Source of the DNA: Rutidosis leptorrhynchoides | Lineage: Eukaryota; Streptophyta; Magnoliopsida; Asterales; Asteraceae | Direction of reading: 5' to 3' | Length of the DNA: 64,000 nt | NCBI RefSeq assembly: GCF_046630445.1 | Contig: NC_092339.1 | Coordinates: forward strand, 81,821,501-81,885,500 | Shown: piece after piece, positions 1 through 13,240 of the stretch | Numbering within the stretch: position 1 is the stretch's first letter | How the letters are laid out: the number at the start of each line of letters is the position of its first letter | Notes under the pieces: generated by a model | Told to the model about the DNA's origin: nothing | Seen by the model: only the letters and a program-made list of their open reading frames with translations | The model's database searches: none | Program-made: the position numbers and the translations under genes

Positions 1-999
1 TTTCCACCAACCGAATTCACCTCTTGGCGAAGAACCTGAAGCACTTACCGGCGAACCTGTTCGTAATACTATTTTCTCTCTCATTTCCAGAGTATCCGCC
101 ATGATTGTATACTATCTCAAATTCAAAACCTTATTCACTCGCCCGTTCCTACCGACAATCATCCCGAAGTAATAAGTCAACGAGCTTCGCACCCGAGTTG
201 TAGCCTTGAAAAATATGGTGCAAAATGTACCAGCTTCAGCAACATTACTGGCACCAACAGTACCACTGACAGCAACATCCGCATCACCAGCCTTGACATC
301 ACAATCTGTATCTCGAGCATAACCATCGTTCTACATATCTCTCTATATCATTAATCTACGTTCTGCATATCGTTTTACATCGATTATCTTCATTCGACAG
401 GGCGATTATGTAATCTCTAATGTTTTAGAGATTATATATTCTTATTCTAACGGTAAATCAAATGAGTCTAATATCATATTGACTCATTAAATCCACGATT
501 ATATCTGAAGAAAATATATATGTAAGTATATTTTCATAAAGATTGTAATTAAAAATTATTTCGTACAAACTGTTAATGGTGAAAATATTTTAACGGGTAG
601 GTAATACCCGGGGAATATTTAGAATTCACATTAATGAGTTACACGGTACACTCTTCAGTTCTGATTCAGTGATCATTAACAAATACTGATCAAATCCATA
701 CATATACGTATCCGTTCACCAAAGAACAACTATTTCCATTCAAATTCAATTTCATATTTGGATTTTGACCTATCAGAATCCAACAAGTGGCATAATGAAG
801 AAAACATTGGACAAATAAAATTTGTTAGAAACAAACGAATTAACTAATTGAAATATTGATAAGTATCCACGCTAACTGTTCCTAGCTAACTGGTTACATT
901 TTATTTACCGCAATTTAATTATCGCAATTTATATTCTCGCAATTTTATTTATCGTCATTTAATTTCTGTTATTTATTTTACGCACATTAAAAATCGGGA

Positions 1000-1240
1000 C
1001 ACATGTACACAATACGTCGGATTAATTCTGAGACAATAAGTTGTACACGGGTCATGATACGTATTTATTAATTCGAATATTTGGTACATCCTAACACAAT
1101 AAGTATACAATACGTTTTGATAAATCCTAAGACAATACGTACACAATACGTCTTAGTTAATTCTGAGACAATACGTCTACAATACGTCTCTGGGTTGATG
1201 CAAAGACAATACGTATACAATACGTCGTGGGATAATTCTA
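1000..1240 (+). repeat. Degenerate array of 'acaatacgt' motifs
   Basis: The motif acaatacgt, often doubled as acaatacgt(a/c)(t/c)acaatacgt, recurs at roughly 40-base spacing within LARD A, separated by variants of ttaattctgag. The related internal region of the complete copy near 51900-52090 shows no such array, so this looks like a local expansion in this copy. Confidence 0.7.
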
Positions 1241-1242
1241 AG

Positions 1243-1244
<2 letters not shown>

Positions 1245-1290
<46 letters not shown>
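1245..1290. repeat. (TA)n microsatellite
   Basis: Uninterrupted TA dinucleotides immediately after the acaatacgt array. Confidence 0.95.
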
Positions 1291-1293
<3 letters not shown>

Positions 1294-3492
1294 CGATTAT
1301 TGGACTATCAACATTAGACAATTAAAAATGAATTTAAAATATTGATTATAACATATGAAACTAAACAATTCTTCAAGTTTGCCACTTGATTTCATCTTAA
1401 ACCTCATTTGAATCTTGACGATTCCAATCCATGTTCAAATCTTTCATGATTCTTGAAAACACTTCGACCGAGAGGATGAACCAGCCGCACTTCATCTACG
1501 GAAGGAAAGATTTATGCATATAGTTATGCATCTGAAAAACTCTCGTAAACTGAGTAAACGTTTAACATGTAGCTGTGCTAATTCCTTTAGTGTTATTATT
1601 ACCCAAAATAACTTTGCAGTTCTTTTTCAAAATAGTCAAATTTTGTCACAGCTTCAGCAAGTCAACTTCAACTTTTCTTTCGAAACAACCTTATTACCAC
1701 CTTGATTTATATGCGTGTTCTTTTATTGTTACCTGAGAACCTTTTATATTCCACCATATTACCATCATCGTTCAATCATCTAAAAACATAATTCTCCTGA
1801 AACCACCTCGGTTTGATAACCGATGACCCAGATCCGTTAACTTTGAAAATGCTGACGAAGCAGCATGTTGTGGATGGTATTAATGGCCAAAAGTGATGAT
1901 AAAAGAATGGAGTGTTGGGAACGCTCGATAGAAAATTTGGTACTAAAAAACGAATTGAGCTAACCGTGAAGGAAACAAAGAACAAATACAAGGACCAAAC
2001 CCTATATTCAAAGAATCCAGATAATTCTGGATCCGATGAAAACTTTAGAGAATATCTTGCTCCGAAGTCATGTTAAAATCTTGCGGAAAATTTTTCTTCA
2101 TCAACCTTCGAACTTAGAAATTCCAAAATATCATCATAGATATCTTCGATATTTCTGAGGATATTTTCATAAATATTCTTGTCCGAAATTATCTACCTCT
2201 TCGTGCTATCTGTATTCCATTAAATGGGAAACTTCTGTAAAATCTAAGTTTAAATTATGAATGAATTATGGAGAAGTGTTGGGAATTGAAGCATGGGTTA
2301 GTATAATATAATGATGCCCGGCCAACGTGATTATATTACAGTAAGTCATGCTAAGTTTCTAATGAAACGTGATGATGGTTCACAGTAGATTATACCATCA
2401 TCATGTGCCATGTTACCTAACTCTTTCATTCTAACTTAACTTTTGAACATATCAAGAAAGTATATTCTTGATAGTTCTATCCTTATTGATTCTGGTAAAT
2501 TGACAAATCAAATCGTGCTATTACGTTTATTCTTGTTTAGAACATTAAGTTTATCCGAAACTCCATACTTACGAATTCTGGACCGTTACTCGCTTTAGTA
2601 GAGATCGAGAAGATAATAAAAAGGCAAAGAGTTCCAAAATATAAGAGAAAATATAAAGCTCAATAACAACACAGAAATTACAAACCGTGTATATCAATGT
2701 TTATCGCAACATAAAGACACGGAAGAATTAATAACACTATAGGACGAAGTAGAAGAAAACAGATTCTTTTGGTGGAAGTTGGAAAAGGAGAACGATTGTT
2801 GCGATAGTTAGGATAATGACAAGGATTAGAACTGGATTAAGCATTTTCACAATCTTTTGGATATATGAACTAAGAAAGAAAGTATATGAATGGTGAGAAA
2901 AGTGGAACGGAAGAGTTTCATTTATAATGGAAATACCAGACAGAGTAATCGAGGCAGATCACCGTATTTAATTAGAGAAATCCTAATTTCCTTAATCTCG
3001 AGGAAATCAAATCTTATTCAGATTTCAAAGATTTTCTTCAAATCCCTTGAATTCCAAAATTCAACCAAGACAGCGTCAAAAATTAAGACTCACCTTATTT
3101 TCTAAATTCAACAGTGACTACGTCAAAAGTTAAATCTCTATCTCAATCTTTTGTGATAGCTTCACTCAGACTCTTCGAGTACTCGAATTATTTTATCCAT
3201 ATTACCCAATAATAATAAAACTCTGTTTGTCAACTCATATTCATCATGAAAACATTTTTATTGTTAGCTATGACGACCCCAATCAAATTTTGACGCAGGT
3301 AGGTACTGTCACGACCCGAAAAATTTTGACTAATTTTAAATCAAACTCTCAATACGATTTAGTATTTTTGACACAATAAGAAAATTCGGTAATGTTGAGT
3401 CTCAAAATCTTTGAACTATTCTTATGAATCCATTTGACATTTGATTATTTTCGACGACTCATGATACGATTGCTTGTATATAGATATGCATG

Positions 3493-3599
<107 letters not shown>

Positions 3600-5875
3600 G
3601 TGTGTGTGTGTATAATAATATGAAATATTATTTATTGTAATTGTTATAATTAATATTGTAAATAATAAATTTTATTTACAAAGTATCTATAAATAACGTA
3701 TATAGAATACATATATAGGATTTCGAAGTTATTTAGTAAACGACGGCAACGCTCAATTGTCATTTGGTTGATAGTTAACGAGTTAAAACGAACTTATTTA
3801 ATTTTAAAATAAACGGTGATTCGAAAATGAGTTTTATAAATTTTAGGCTAAATAATAATATATGTAGAAGTTGTTTGTCAAATTTTAAAACTTTTTATAT
3901 TTTACCTAGGATTGAGAGTGGACAGTGAGTAAAATTTTATTTAATAGTTAATGATCGAATTTTATATCATAATGACCAAAATAAATAAATATAATTAAAA
4001 TAAAAGTTTGGAATTTTTCTGAAAGACTTTTTATTCACCACTGTGTAACAACGGGGTACGAAATATATCCCATTAGAACTGTCGGCAGAGTTAATATATT
4101 TATGTACACGTTTTTAATTATATTATATTATAATTATTATTATAATATTATTATTTAATTGTATTTGTAAGTTTATATATGGATAGAATATCTAAATAGC
4201 TATATGATTTACATATACATATACCACCATGATCAACCAAACCCATTTGATAAACCATTCAACCACCAAATGGTCACCTACTAGTCTTATCTATATACAT
4301 ATACTTTTGAATAATGGAATCACCATCCATCTATCTTGTTCATTAATTCTATTTTTCCTCTATTATTATCTTCTTCTGCTCATTCGTACCACAACTACCA
4401 TCATCACATGCCATCACCTTGCTTCTAACACCACCACTTGCAGCTATGGTTGCTACTTCTAATTCTGTTTTCTGTTCAGCAAAAACATGAGCCAAAACCA
4501 TCCTAATTCGCTGCTGTTTTCCCATCTGTTTCTGGTTCGGTTCCAAACCACGAACCATTATAAAACCCTATTACTAACGTGTACTACTGCTGCACTTACT
4601 AGCTAACCAACCCGAAACTCGACATCAAACTAGCTCGACTCTTGATCATGCTCGATAAAACCCAACTAGTCTAACCCCATCTTTCCTTTTCTTCAACATC
4701 CGACACAAGATCAATAACCGGCACCACCTTCCACAACCACCACCATTGAAATCACAACCTTAACACCTCCATACAAACACCACCTTTACGTTTTTTTTTT
4801 ACTTCTCTCTTTCTATTTCACGCTTGAATAACCACTATCAACCACTATGGTTCCTTCTATTCAGCTGCAAAAGGACCTTGATCAACTGCCATTATTGTCG
4901 CTGCTATGTTTTCCTGCTTCTTATTCGAATCCATCTCACCACCCCACGATCACCACCACCCTAAAACCGCCACCATTAAACTACTACAACTTGTTGGTCT
5001 GTTCCTGTTTGAACCGGTCACGAAGTCATCTGTTTCTGTGCACCTACAACTTATTTAAGACGATAATTGCAGCTGGAAATTCATGAGTTTTTTTTTTTTT
5101 AAAGTTAAAGTTAAAATAGATGTAAGTTAATCATTGGATTTATATAATTAGTGGGATGATATGATGATGGTAGGGTCTATACATGAGAACAATTTGTTAG
5201 GTAATGAGCTGTATGTTGTAACTTGATTTAAAATGACTCAAATTGATTATGGGCCGTGTGCAAAATAATAAATATTAGAAGATTTGAATAATAGATAGAT
5301 ATGAGAATAAGAATGTGATTGGTGATACACTGGAACCGTAAACCTTTAAAAGTTACGGACTATTATTGATCGGGCTCCCTTAAACGAGCAATAGATTATT
5401 CGTTGTGTTGGTCCGATTGATACTTGGACTAGTGAGTTAGATCGGGCCCTAGATCAGCCCAATAACCATTCAGGTAACCGCGTATTTTTTTTAAAGAAGA
5501 TGACGAGAAACGACAAACGATTATGATTAGATATTAAGTGTTGTGATTTTATGTTGAATACAAATATGATGGTAGTAAATATGATGATGAGATCGAAATA
5601 TAAAATGATGATGACAATGATCTTGAAGATAATGGTAATCATAAGAATGAAATGATGATGATGATAGAATTTAGATAATGGGTATAGTGTTAGAATGATG
5701 ATGATGTTAGATGACATGCTGAAAATAATATACATGATGGTGATTATATTAGTGATGATTATGACGTTATAAAACGAAGAAGATAATAGGATTTAAGACT
5801 ATGATTATGAAGATCCTGATGAAGACTAAGAAAAATAAAACAAATAAAATGGGGTTGTGTAGTAAAATAGAATTA

Positions 5876-5962
5876 CAGCAGCCATATCAATGGTTAAGGA
5901 GTGTTTTGGGTTAGTGGGACGTCACAGGTTCAAACCCGGGCTTGGGCATTTTTTTTAAGGGC
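5876..5962 (+). repeat. tRNA-like (SINE-type) segment carried in the LTR
   Basis: The stretch holds tggttaaggagtg, resembling a pol III A box, and then ggttcaaaccc, a good B box, followed by a run of T. This is the layout of a tRNA-derived SINE head. The same segment lies in the other LARD LTRs on the opposite strand (about 47630-47700 and 54775-54845), so it was captured before the family spread. Confidence 0.55.
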
Positions 5963-5979
5963 TACTTCTTCTTTGAGGT

Positions 5980-5982
5980 AGA

Positions 5983-6051
<69 letters not shown>

Positions 6052-6052
6052 G
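5980..6052. repeat. (ATT)n microsatellite
   Basis: About 24 ATT units in the LARD A LTR. The complete copy has only short TAA runs here. Confidence 0.95.
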
Positions 6053-6461
6053 TTATCATTAATATTATTTTTATTATTAACATTAATTACTATAAGTATT
6101 ATTAATAAGTATTATTAGTATTAAGAGTTATTATCAAAATTATAATTTTTATTGTAAAAATAATACTTTTATTTTATTATCATTATTGTTAAAATTACCA
6201 TTTTTACTAAAACTATATTTTTATTAAAAATAACATTATTAATAAAATTATCATTTTTATTTGAATTGGCATTATCGATATCATTAATATTATCATTATA
6301 AAGAGATTACAAATTTTTTTTTATTTATTAGTATTAGTATTATCTTACCAAATAACAATTAGTACATAACACTATAATTAAAACATATAACATATATAAT
6401 TTATTAAAATAACAAGTATATCACTAATAATATAAATTCGTTCGATTACCATATTATGTGT

Positions 6462-6465
<4 letters not shown>

Positions 6466-6552
<87 letters not shown>
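6466..6552. repeat. (TA)n microsatellite
   Basis: A pure TA tract of over 40 units. The younger LTRs have only about 8-10 units at the matching place (near 47249-47264 and 54400-54414). Confidence 0.95.
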
Positions 6553-6554
<2 letters not shown>

Positions 6555-7269
6555 GATATAGGTTCGTGAATCTGAGGCCAACCCTATACTTGTTCAATGT
6601 CGTCATATGTATTTTTACTACAAAATACAGTATGGTGAGTTTCATTTGCTCCTTTTTAATTGCTTTTGCAATATATATTTTTGGGCTGAGAATACATGCG
6701 CTGCTTTTATAAATGTTTACGAGATAGACACAAGTACTTAAAATATATTCTACGTTGAGTTGTACCACCCTGCATATCTTCCCTAATAGCTTGGTAACTA
6801 CTATTTACATGTGGTATTGTAAACACGAATCCTGTTGATAGATCTATCGGGCCTAACAACCCCAACCGGGCTGGACGACCAGTATTCAACGGTTGCACAG
6901 TACTTCGTTTCGTGACTACACTTGGTACAGTGTAGTGAGATTTCATAATAAAGGGAATATGCGACGTTGATTAAATGTTAAGTATGGTTACCAAGTGCTC
7001 AACCACTTAGAATATTTTTATTAAAACGTTTGTGTATATAAAATCTTGTGGTGTATTAAGATATTGAAATGATTGTTATGATAAACCTATGAACTCACCA
7101 ACCTTTTGGTTGACACTTTTAAGCATGTTTATTCTCAAGTATGAAAGAAACCTTCCGCTGTGCATTTGCTCATTTTAGAGATATTACTTGGAGTCGTTCA
7201 TGGCATATTTAAGTCAACGCCTCGCAATGGGACCAAATGTTGATGACTTCGTCCAGGTGGATAAGGACG

Positions 7270-8460
7270 GGTTGTTAGACTAAGCTTCTTGATATTGCTC
7301 AGTTCTCTTATAACATGCAAAGGAGTGAGTCCACGGGGAAGAGCCTTTTTGAGTTGGTGACAGGACGCCAACCTTTGACCCCGAATGCTCTGGCTGCTTC
7401 ATATGATGGAAGCAGCCCAGCCGCTTATAGAACGATGAAGGAGTGGCACGAACAAGCTGACTTGGTGCGAGCATCACTAGATAAGGCGGCCAAGAAAATG
7501 AAGAAATGGGCAGATGAGAAAAGACGACATGTTGAGTTCAAAGTTGGGGACAGGTGATGGTGAAGCTTTTACCTCAACAATTCAAAACATTTCGGAAGGT
7601 GCACAAAGGATTGATCCGGAGATATGAAGGCACATTCCCGGTAATTGGACGTGTTGGGAACGTATCTTATCGAGTTCAACTACCGCCCAAGTTAAAGATT
7701 CATCCAGTCTTCCACGTAAGTTTTCTAAAACCTTATCATGGAGACGAGGAAGACCCAGAACGAGGAGTTTCCAAGCGAGCACCAATGGCAGTTGCGACTT
7801 CATTCGATCGTGAGGTGGAAGATATCTTGTTGCATCAAACGGTACGGAGACGAGGTGTGCCGAGCTATAGAGAATACCTAGTTAAGTGGCATAACTTAAC
7901 CAATAGTGAAGCAAGCTGGGAGGCCGAAGACCTATTGTGGCAGTTCACAGTCAAAATCAAGAAGTATAACGAGGATCACACGACGAGGACGTCGCGAGCT
8001 TAGGTGAGGGAGAATGTCACAACCCATTAATCTTATGGCTCAATCCACTAAGTTTGTGGCCCAATATGTCAAAATCAAAGAAGGCCCAAGAACCTCGTGG
8101 AAGTTCACTAGAACTTTCCCATGAGTTCTACCATGGAATGGTATAGAATGTCCATGGAAATATCTAGACACATGAAGCTTCTATTTCTTAGATCTTAGCC
8201 ATCCATTGTATTTAATCCTAGCCATCCATTTTGTGATTTGAGTAGTATAAATAGGGGTGGCCTCATTTGGCACACCACACCTCAAATCTCAAACATTCTC
8301 TCTTGTAAAGTATTCTCAAGCAATATAAGTATTTTCTTCAATTCCACTTGTTCTATAATATTTTCTCTTTTGGTTACTTGAATCATTATAAGGTCCGAGT
8401 AAGGCTGACTTAGTAGAGACTAAGTGCCGCACGTGAGCTTATCGAGATAAGTCCGTGACA
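7270..8460 (+). mobile_element. Chromovirus (Ty3) fragment: integrase C-terminus, chromodomain, 3' LTR
   Basis: This is the tail of a Ty3 polyprotein gene and its 3' LTR. Roughly 7300-7700 encodes the C-terminal part of integrase (SLFELVTGRQP, then the conserved VKLLPQQF and HPVFHVSFLKPY blocks). Roughly 7800-7960 encodes a chromodomain (YLVKWHNLTNSEASWE). The chromodomain places it among chromoviruses; the layout recalls the Galadriel or Reina lineages, but I cannot fix which. An LTR of 446 bp follows at 8015. Everything upstream of the integrase tail is missing, so it is a broken remnant, joined at its left to the truncated LARD A LTR. Confidence 0.85.
8015..8460 (+). repeat. 3' LTR of the chromovirus fragment
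   Basis: The sequence starts TGTCACAACCC after the purine-rich gtgagggagaa and ends GTCCGTGACA, so the ends are short inverted repeats (TGTCAC and GTGACA). A TATA-like stretch (gtataaatagg) lies near 8247, and the length of 446 bp suits a chromovirus. No second LTR is in the window. Confidence 0.75.
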
Positions 8461-9196
8461 TAACGCTTTCTTGTTGGTAGCATGTGAGCTCTGCACTTTT
8501 CAGTGATGTGTAGTATGTGCACGTATATTTCTTCGAAAGATCTTTTTATGATATTATAAAGGTATCCCCAAAAAAATTATTGCAGGAAGCAACATAAAAA
8601 TGATTATGGATATAATCCAATGTCTTTGATGTCTTTCACGTTTAAAACTAGGTGCTCTCGAAAATTCGAAGTCTGGAATAATTAGAGAAGAGGGGGACGT
8701 AAACATCATCAACATCATCTCCAGATGAATATTCTACGCTTGATGCTGAATCATAATTCACTGACAGTTCATGGACGTAATGGTTAAAGAGGATACACAC
8801 CCCCAAAAACATGTCTTCCTGTGGTGCTTTAAAGGGTACGTTTTTGGTATCACCTTTAGCTCAAGATGGTTACAATAGTTGTTCGTTTTTTCGGAATCAA
8901 TCAACTAATGCAACTAAGCAGTCAAGCAATCGAAACGTTGTCACGTTTATCCCATTTTAAGTCATTTCGGTAAGATTAATTTACTTACGTTATTAATCAC
9001 AATGGTTGAAATAGAAATGTTTCTTTTATCAGTTCCCAGGGATCATGGCTGTTCTAAATAATAAGGCAATTAATGAAATCGTACGCGTTACTGGAGTGAA
9101 TGGGAGCTCCCCAATCCCAGTTAGATACTCAGGGGAGAAACCGGCCACACCAATTATTAATCCTTTATATACTAAAACACGTGCTGGTTTGGTCGT
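8461..9196. other. Unassigned stretch
   Basis: I see no convincing gene, RNA or repeat structure here. The sequence is of mixed composition without long reading frames and may be decayed transposon or intron. Confidence 0.5.
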
Positions 9197-9515
9197 TTGA
9201 TAACTCCAACACGACAATCATTTAACCCCCACTCTTTTATTAACCTACATTACGCCCCATCTTCTTCCAGAAAAAAAAAACTCAAACGCCACCAGTCGCC
9301 ACCGGTCTCCAGCGGCCCCACTACCGCCAACACAACCACTTCCACGAACCTGACCAGCAACACTGCTACCACTCAACCGTTTGCTTCAAAAGCCGTGACA
9401 TTGTTACGAACCACAACGCAAGGAGTTTTTAAAGAATCAATTCCTGGTTTGTGCAATCTTCTTCTCCAACGCTCTTCTCTCTAATTTAGGAGTGAAACCG
9501 TAATCAGGTTAGTTT
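9197..9515 (+). other. Possible first exon or 5' leader of a host gene
   Basis: A cytosine-rich stretch encodes a 95-residue open frame rich in Ser, Thr and Pro (from 9197), of the kind seen in plant 5' exons. It runs to a plausible splice donor (cgtaatcag then GTTAGTTTG near 9506). Downstream sequence is intron-like until a Ty3 insertion at 9984. No protein family is recognised. It may equally be non-coding leader or chance. Confidence 0.25.
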
Positions 9516-9783
9516 GATATATCAGTTAGTGCTTTCGTTATATTTCAGCGTATTGCGTGTGAAATCGATTTTTAATTTGTGTTGATTAGATTGTTTGTTG
9601 AAATCCTAAATTGATAGCATAAGATAATTGATATAATTTTATTTTTTACTGAAGTTTGATTCTATTTTGTTTTTATAAATGGTAGCTTACTTTATTTGTA
9701 GTATACAAGTTGGTTGTGACTGATTTCTTTGGCACAACGATGGGTGCAGTTGCAAGTGGGTTGTGAGTGATTTCTTTGGTCGC

Positions 9784-9895
9784 AAGATGGAACTACAATT
9801 GAGCATGGATTTAACTGTCTAGGGACTGCATATGTAGTTCCATCTTGGTAGTTCAATTTAAGTTATGGATGCTCATTTAAATCCATGCTCAATTG
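9784..9895. repeat. Two interlocked inverted repeats (foldback)
   Basis: aagatggaactac at 9784-9796 is perfectly inverted at 9834-9846. The adjacent 19-base arm at 9796-9814 (caattgagcatggatttaa) is perfectly inverted at 9877-9895. Since the first arms touch, the two hairpins cannot both form freely. This resembles a decayed foldback or MITE. A second direct repeat (agggactgcat) lies at about 9821 and 9940. Confidence 0.7.
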
Positions 9896-9983
9896 TATAA
9901 TTTCATAACCGCCAATTAAGGAGTAATCGAACTGTATAGGGACTGCATGGTTGTGATTGAATTCTTTAGTTTTCTACATTTAG

Positions 9984-12265
9984 GCAGCCAAATACAAAAT
10001 TAACATTACTCCTTTTATTGGTGCAGTAGGTAATTCTTTTAAGAGCTGCTTAATATCCTGAAAAGCTTTTTCTGTTTCTTCTGTCCATTTAAAATCTTTT
10101 TTGTTCAAACAACTTTTTAAAACCTTCATAAATGGTAATGATCGATGCTACTCTTGATAAAAACCTTGTCAAAGCTGCCAATCTTCCATTCAAGCTTTGA
10201 ACTTCTTTCTTTGTTTTAGGAGATACCATATCTTCAATTGCTTGAATCTTTTTCGGATTAGCCTTAATTTCTCTTTCTGTAACAATATATCCTAAAAATT
10301 TGTCTTCTTCTACACCGAAAGTGCATTTTTTAGGATTTAGCTTCATGTTAACTCTTCTTAATGATTCGAATGTTTCAAGAGTATCTCTGAGCATGCTGTC
10401 TTCTGTATGACTCTTGACAACAATATCATCAACATAGGCCTCTACGTTTCTGCCTATTTGACTCTTAAATGCTTTATCAATCACACGTTGATAAGTTGCT
10501 CCTGCATTCTTTAATCCAAAAGGCATCATGATTTAGAAAAAAATTCCATCTGGTGTGTGGAATGTTGTTTTATCTTGATCTCGAATTGCCATGGGGATTT
10601 GATGGTATCCCTTGAATGCATCCAAAAAGGATTTAAACTGATACTCACTTACAGACTCCACTTTCCAATAGATTTCTGGTAAAGGATAATTGTCTTTTGG
10701 ACATGCTTTATTTAAATATGTGAAATCTACACACATCCTCCATGAATTATCTGGCTTTCTTACCATAACCGGGTTTGCTACCCATGTCTGGTATTTTACT
10801 TCCCTCAATATTCCAGCATCCACCAATTTTTTAACTTCTTCTCTGAGAAATTGTGTTCGATCTGGAGTCATGCCTCTTTTCTTTTGATACACTGGTGGGA
10901 TATTAGGATTCACACCAAGCTTATGTTCAGCTACATGATGTGGTACTCCAGTCATATCAGAATCTTGCCATGCAAAAAATCCAAATTTGTGGCTAAGATT
11001 TTGTAAAGCTTTTCTTTTGTTTCTTTTGCTATTGTGTTTCCAATGGTAATTATCTGATCTAGAAATTCTGGATTCGGTGACACTGGACCATCTTCATGAA
11101 CAATTGGATCAACAGCTGTTCTGTTTATTTGCACACATTCTATTGCTCTTCTCCGTTCAGCGTATAGCGTGGCAATACCAGCTGGTGTAGAAAATTTCAT
11201 CATGCCATGGACCGTTGATATTACAGCTCCAAATGTCATCATAGCTGATCGACCTAGAATGACATTATATTGTGAGTTTGCTTTAACAACTAAAAACTCG
11301 TTATCAGCTGTTCGTTTGAATGGTGTTTTTCCCAAAACTACTTCCAACATTATGCTTCCTTCTGACCATGATGGATGATTAGCAAAACTTGCTAAGGGAA
11401 CAAATGTGTCCTTCAACTGCTCCTTAACTCTTTCTGGTAATTGCACAAAACAATGCTCATACATGATATCTGCTCCTGCCCCTGTATCAGTATATATTCC
11501 GCCAACAACACAGTTTGCTATTCGAGCTTCAATGACTACAGGAGCATCAGATGGATTAGTATTAACATGGAAGGAAAAGCAAACAATTTCTGCTTCCAAT
11601 CTTCTAATACTTCTGCCTTTCTCCGTTGTCTGGCTTGCCATGAATGTATCATGTTTGCTTCAATAGGTGCTATCTGACAATTACGCCTTTTGGTGCTCTT
11701 AAAAGTTGAGTAATTCTTTAGAACGGGTGGCGCCATTTGTTGGTACGATTTTCCGTATAGCGACTGTAAGGTACCAGTACAAGACAATAGCTACTCAGCG
11801 TGTGGCGTATACTGTTGATTGTTGTTTGCCCTCGAGAAATAATCTCTGCAGACCTGGAACACAGATGTAAGATCTGTGGGGTGGCCTCAATCAATCTGTG
11901 GATCAATCTGTAATGATCCGTCTAGCGTGCTGCTGCTAAGTGGCTAATGTGCTTTTAGAGTGAAAAAGAACTGTGTGAGTGAGAAAGTGTACTTCTCTCT
12001 GACTGAAGTTCAAATTAGAATGATGTGAAATGTGGTGACCCGGGGGGTCTATTTATAGGCACAGAATGTCTGAAATTCACGGGATACACGTGTCAATCAC
12101 TGAATGGTTCTGTTACGTGAAGTATCCGGAATGTCGGTGGCGTGTGCTGACGTGGCTGCGTGCTGTTCACGCGCTGAGTACGAGGGCTTATGCATAGAAG
12201 CTGCCTGCAGGGCTTACGCTTGACGCTAGGCGGCCTGCTCTACGCTGGGCGGTAAATACTGAACA
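9984..12265 (-). mobile_element. Ty3 element of Tat type, 5' half only
   Basis: Read on the minus strand, this element runs from its 5' LTR (11738-12265), through a primer site (TGGCGCCACC near 11728-11737) and a short gag remnant, to a protease region (about 10960-11640) and reverse transcriptase (about 10090-10950). Conserved RT blocks include MMPFGLKNAGATYQR and AYVDDIVVKS. It then enters the start of RNase H and stops abruptly near 9984. The RT sequence and primer site suit the Tat/Ogre side of Ty3 elements. The 3' half (rest of RNase H, integrase, 3' LTR) is missing and the coding part is broken. Confidence 0.85.
11738..12265 (-). repeat. 5' LTR of the Tat-type element
   Basis: The stretch has TGTTGG and GAACA ends on the plus strand (TGTTC...CCAACA when read in the element's direction). 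It borders the TGGCGCC primer site and holds a TATA-like box (CCTATAAATAGACC on the minus strand near 12045-12060). Its length is about 528 bp. No partner LTR is present, so the outer boundary is inferred from the TG...CA ends. Confidence 0.7.
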
Positions 12266-12824
12266 CCTCTAAATTTTGTTATCTTTTGTGCTTTTTGATC
12301 CATTTTTCTGTATGAAAATGGTGTTTTTTATGCGTGTATCTCCTAGGATACACCATTAATGTGGTAACTGAAAATTTTACATCCAATACATTGTTAATCG
12401 TTTACTCATTAATTTCGTTATTCGGGATGAACACCAACTGTTTGATAAAAGTTCTCAATGAGGATGAGTGTTGGATGGAACACATAAACAGCCTGATTTT
12501 CCTTATCTATATGTGGTTTTGCAATAATTTTTTCCATTTATTGATATTGTGGCAGTATTTGTTTTCTTCTAATGACTAATTGTGGCCTAATGAATTTTAT
12601 ATGGACCTCATCATTTTCGAATAACAACTCACGAGGTTATCATGTATGGTAAAAAAAAAATAAAAATTCTTTCTATATTTTATTACATAATCGTATATTA
12701 GAAAGTCAAGGTTTTTACATTAAGTTACCAATTAGTTACATTCCTTAAAGGCACTTTTAATGGATCATTTGTAGTACTGACAATTGGATATGTTTTAATT
12801 TTCATATGCTCCTGTTATATTTAA
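12266..12824. other. Spacer between two insertions, no gene seen
   Basis: AT-rich sequence between the Tat-type LTR and the gag-only element. It could be intron of a disrupted host gene, but nothing coding is recognisable. Confidence 0.4.
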
Positions 12825-13240
12825 TGTTGGTTTTATTTTTTGATAGAAAAAATTGATATGGTTACTTTTTGAAGGATGTTATCCCACATAGGTGGGAGGA
12901 GAAAGTTGGAGGTGGGTGACTTGGTTATAAAAGGATGGCTAAGTCTTCATTCCAATTCGCACCAATCAATACACTTTAAGTATTTGATTATTTCTTTCTT
13001 TCTTACCCTTGTTTGAGAGTTGTATTAGTTAAATATTTTGGAGAGTGTAATTGGCTTAAGAGAGTCGTCTATATCATTGTAACAATTTGTGATATAGTGT
13101 ATTTCTCTCTTTGGGGGCCGGTGGTTTTTCTCCTGTTTTGGAGTTTCCACGTTAAATCTTGTGTTGTGTATTGTTCTTATTTCTTTACTGTTATTGTTGG
13201 GCTGGGTGGTGGGAATTAGTGAGGCTGTAATTTCCCAACA
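12825..13240 (+). repeat. 5' LTR of the gag-only Copia derivative
   Basis: TGTTGG...CCCAACA, 416 bp, with a TATA-like ttataaaagg near 12925. It is directly followed by the tRNA-Met primer site. Confidence 0.9.

Noticed and set aside
13013-13219. 68-residue frame repeated at 14983-15189
   Set aside because: It lies in the LTRs of the gag-only Copia element. It is shared only because the LTRs are copies, and it shows no sign of a protein family.
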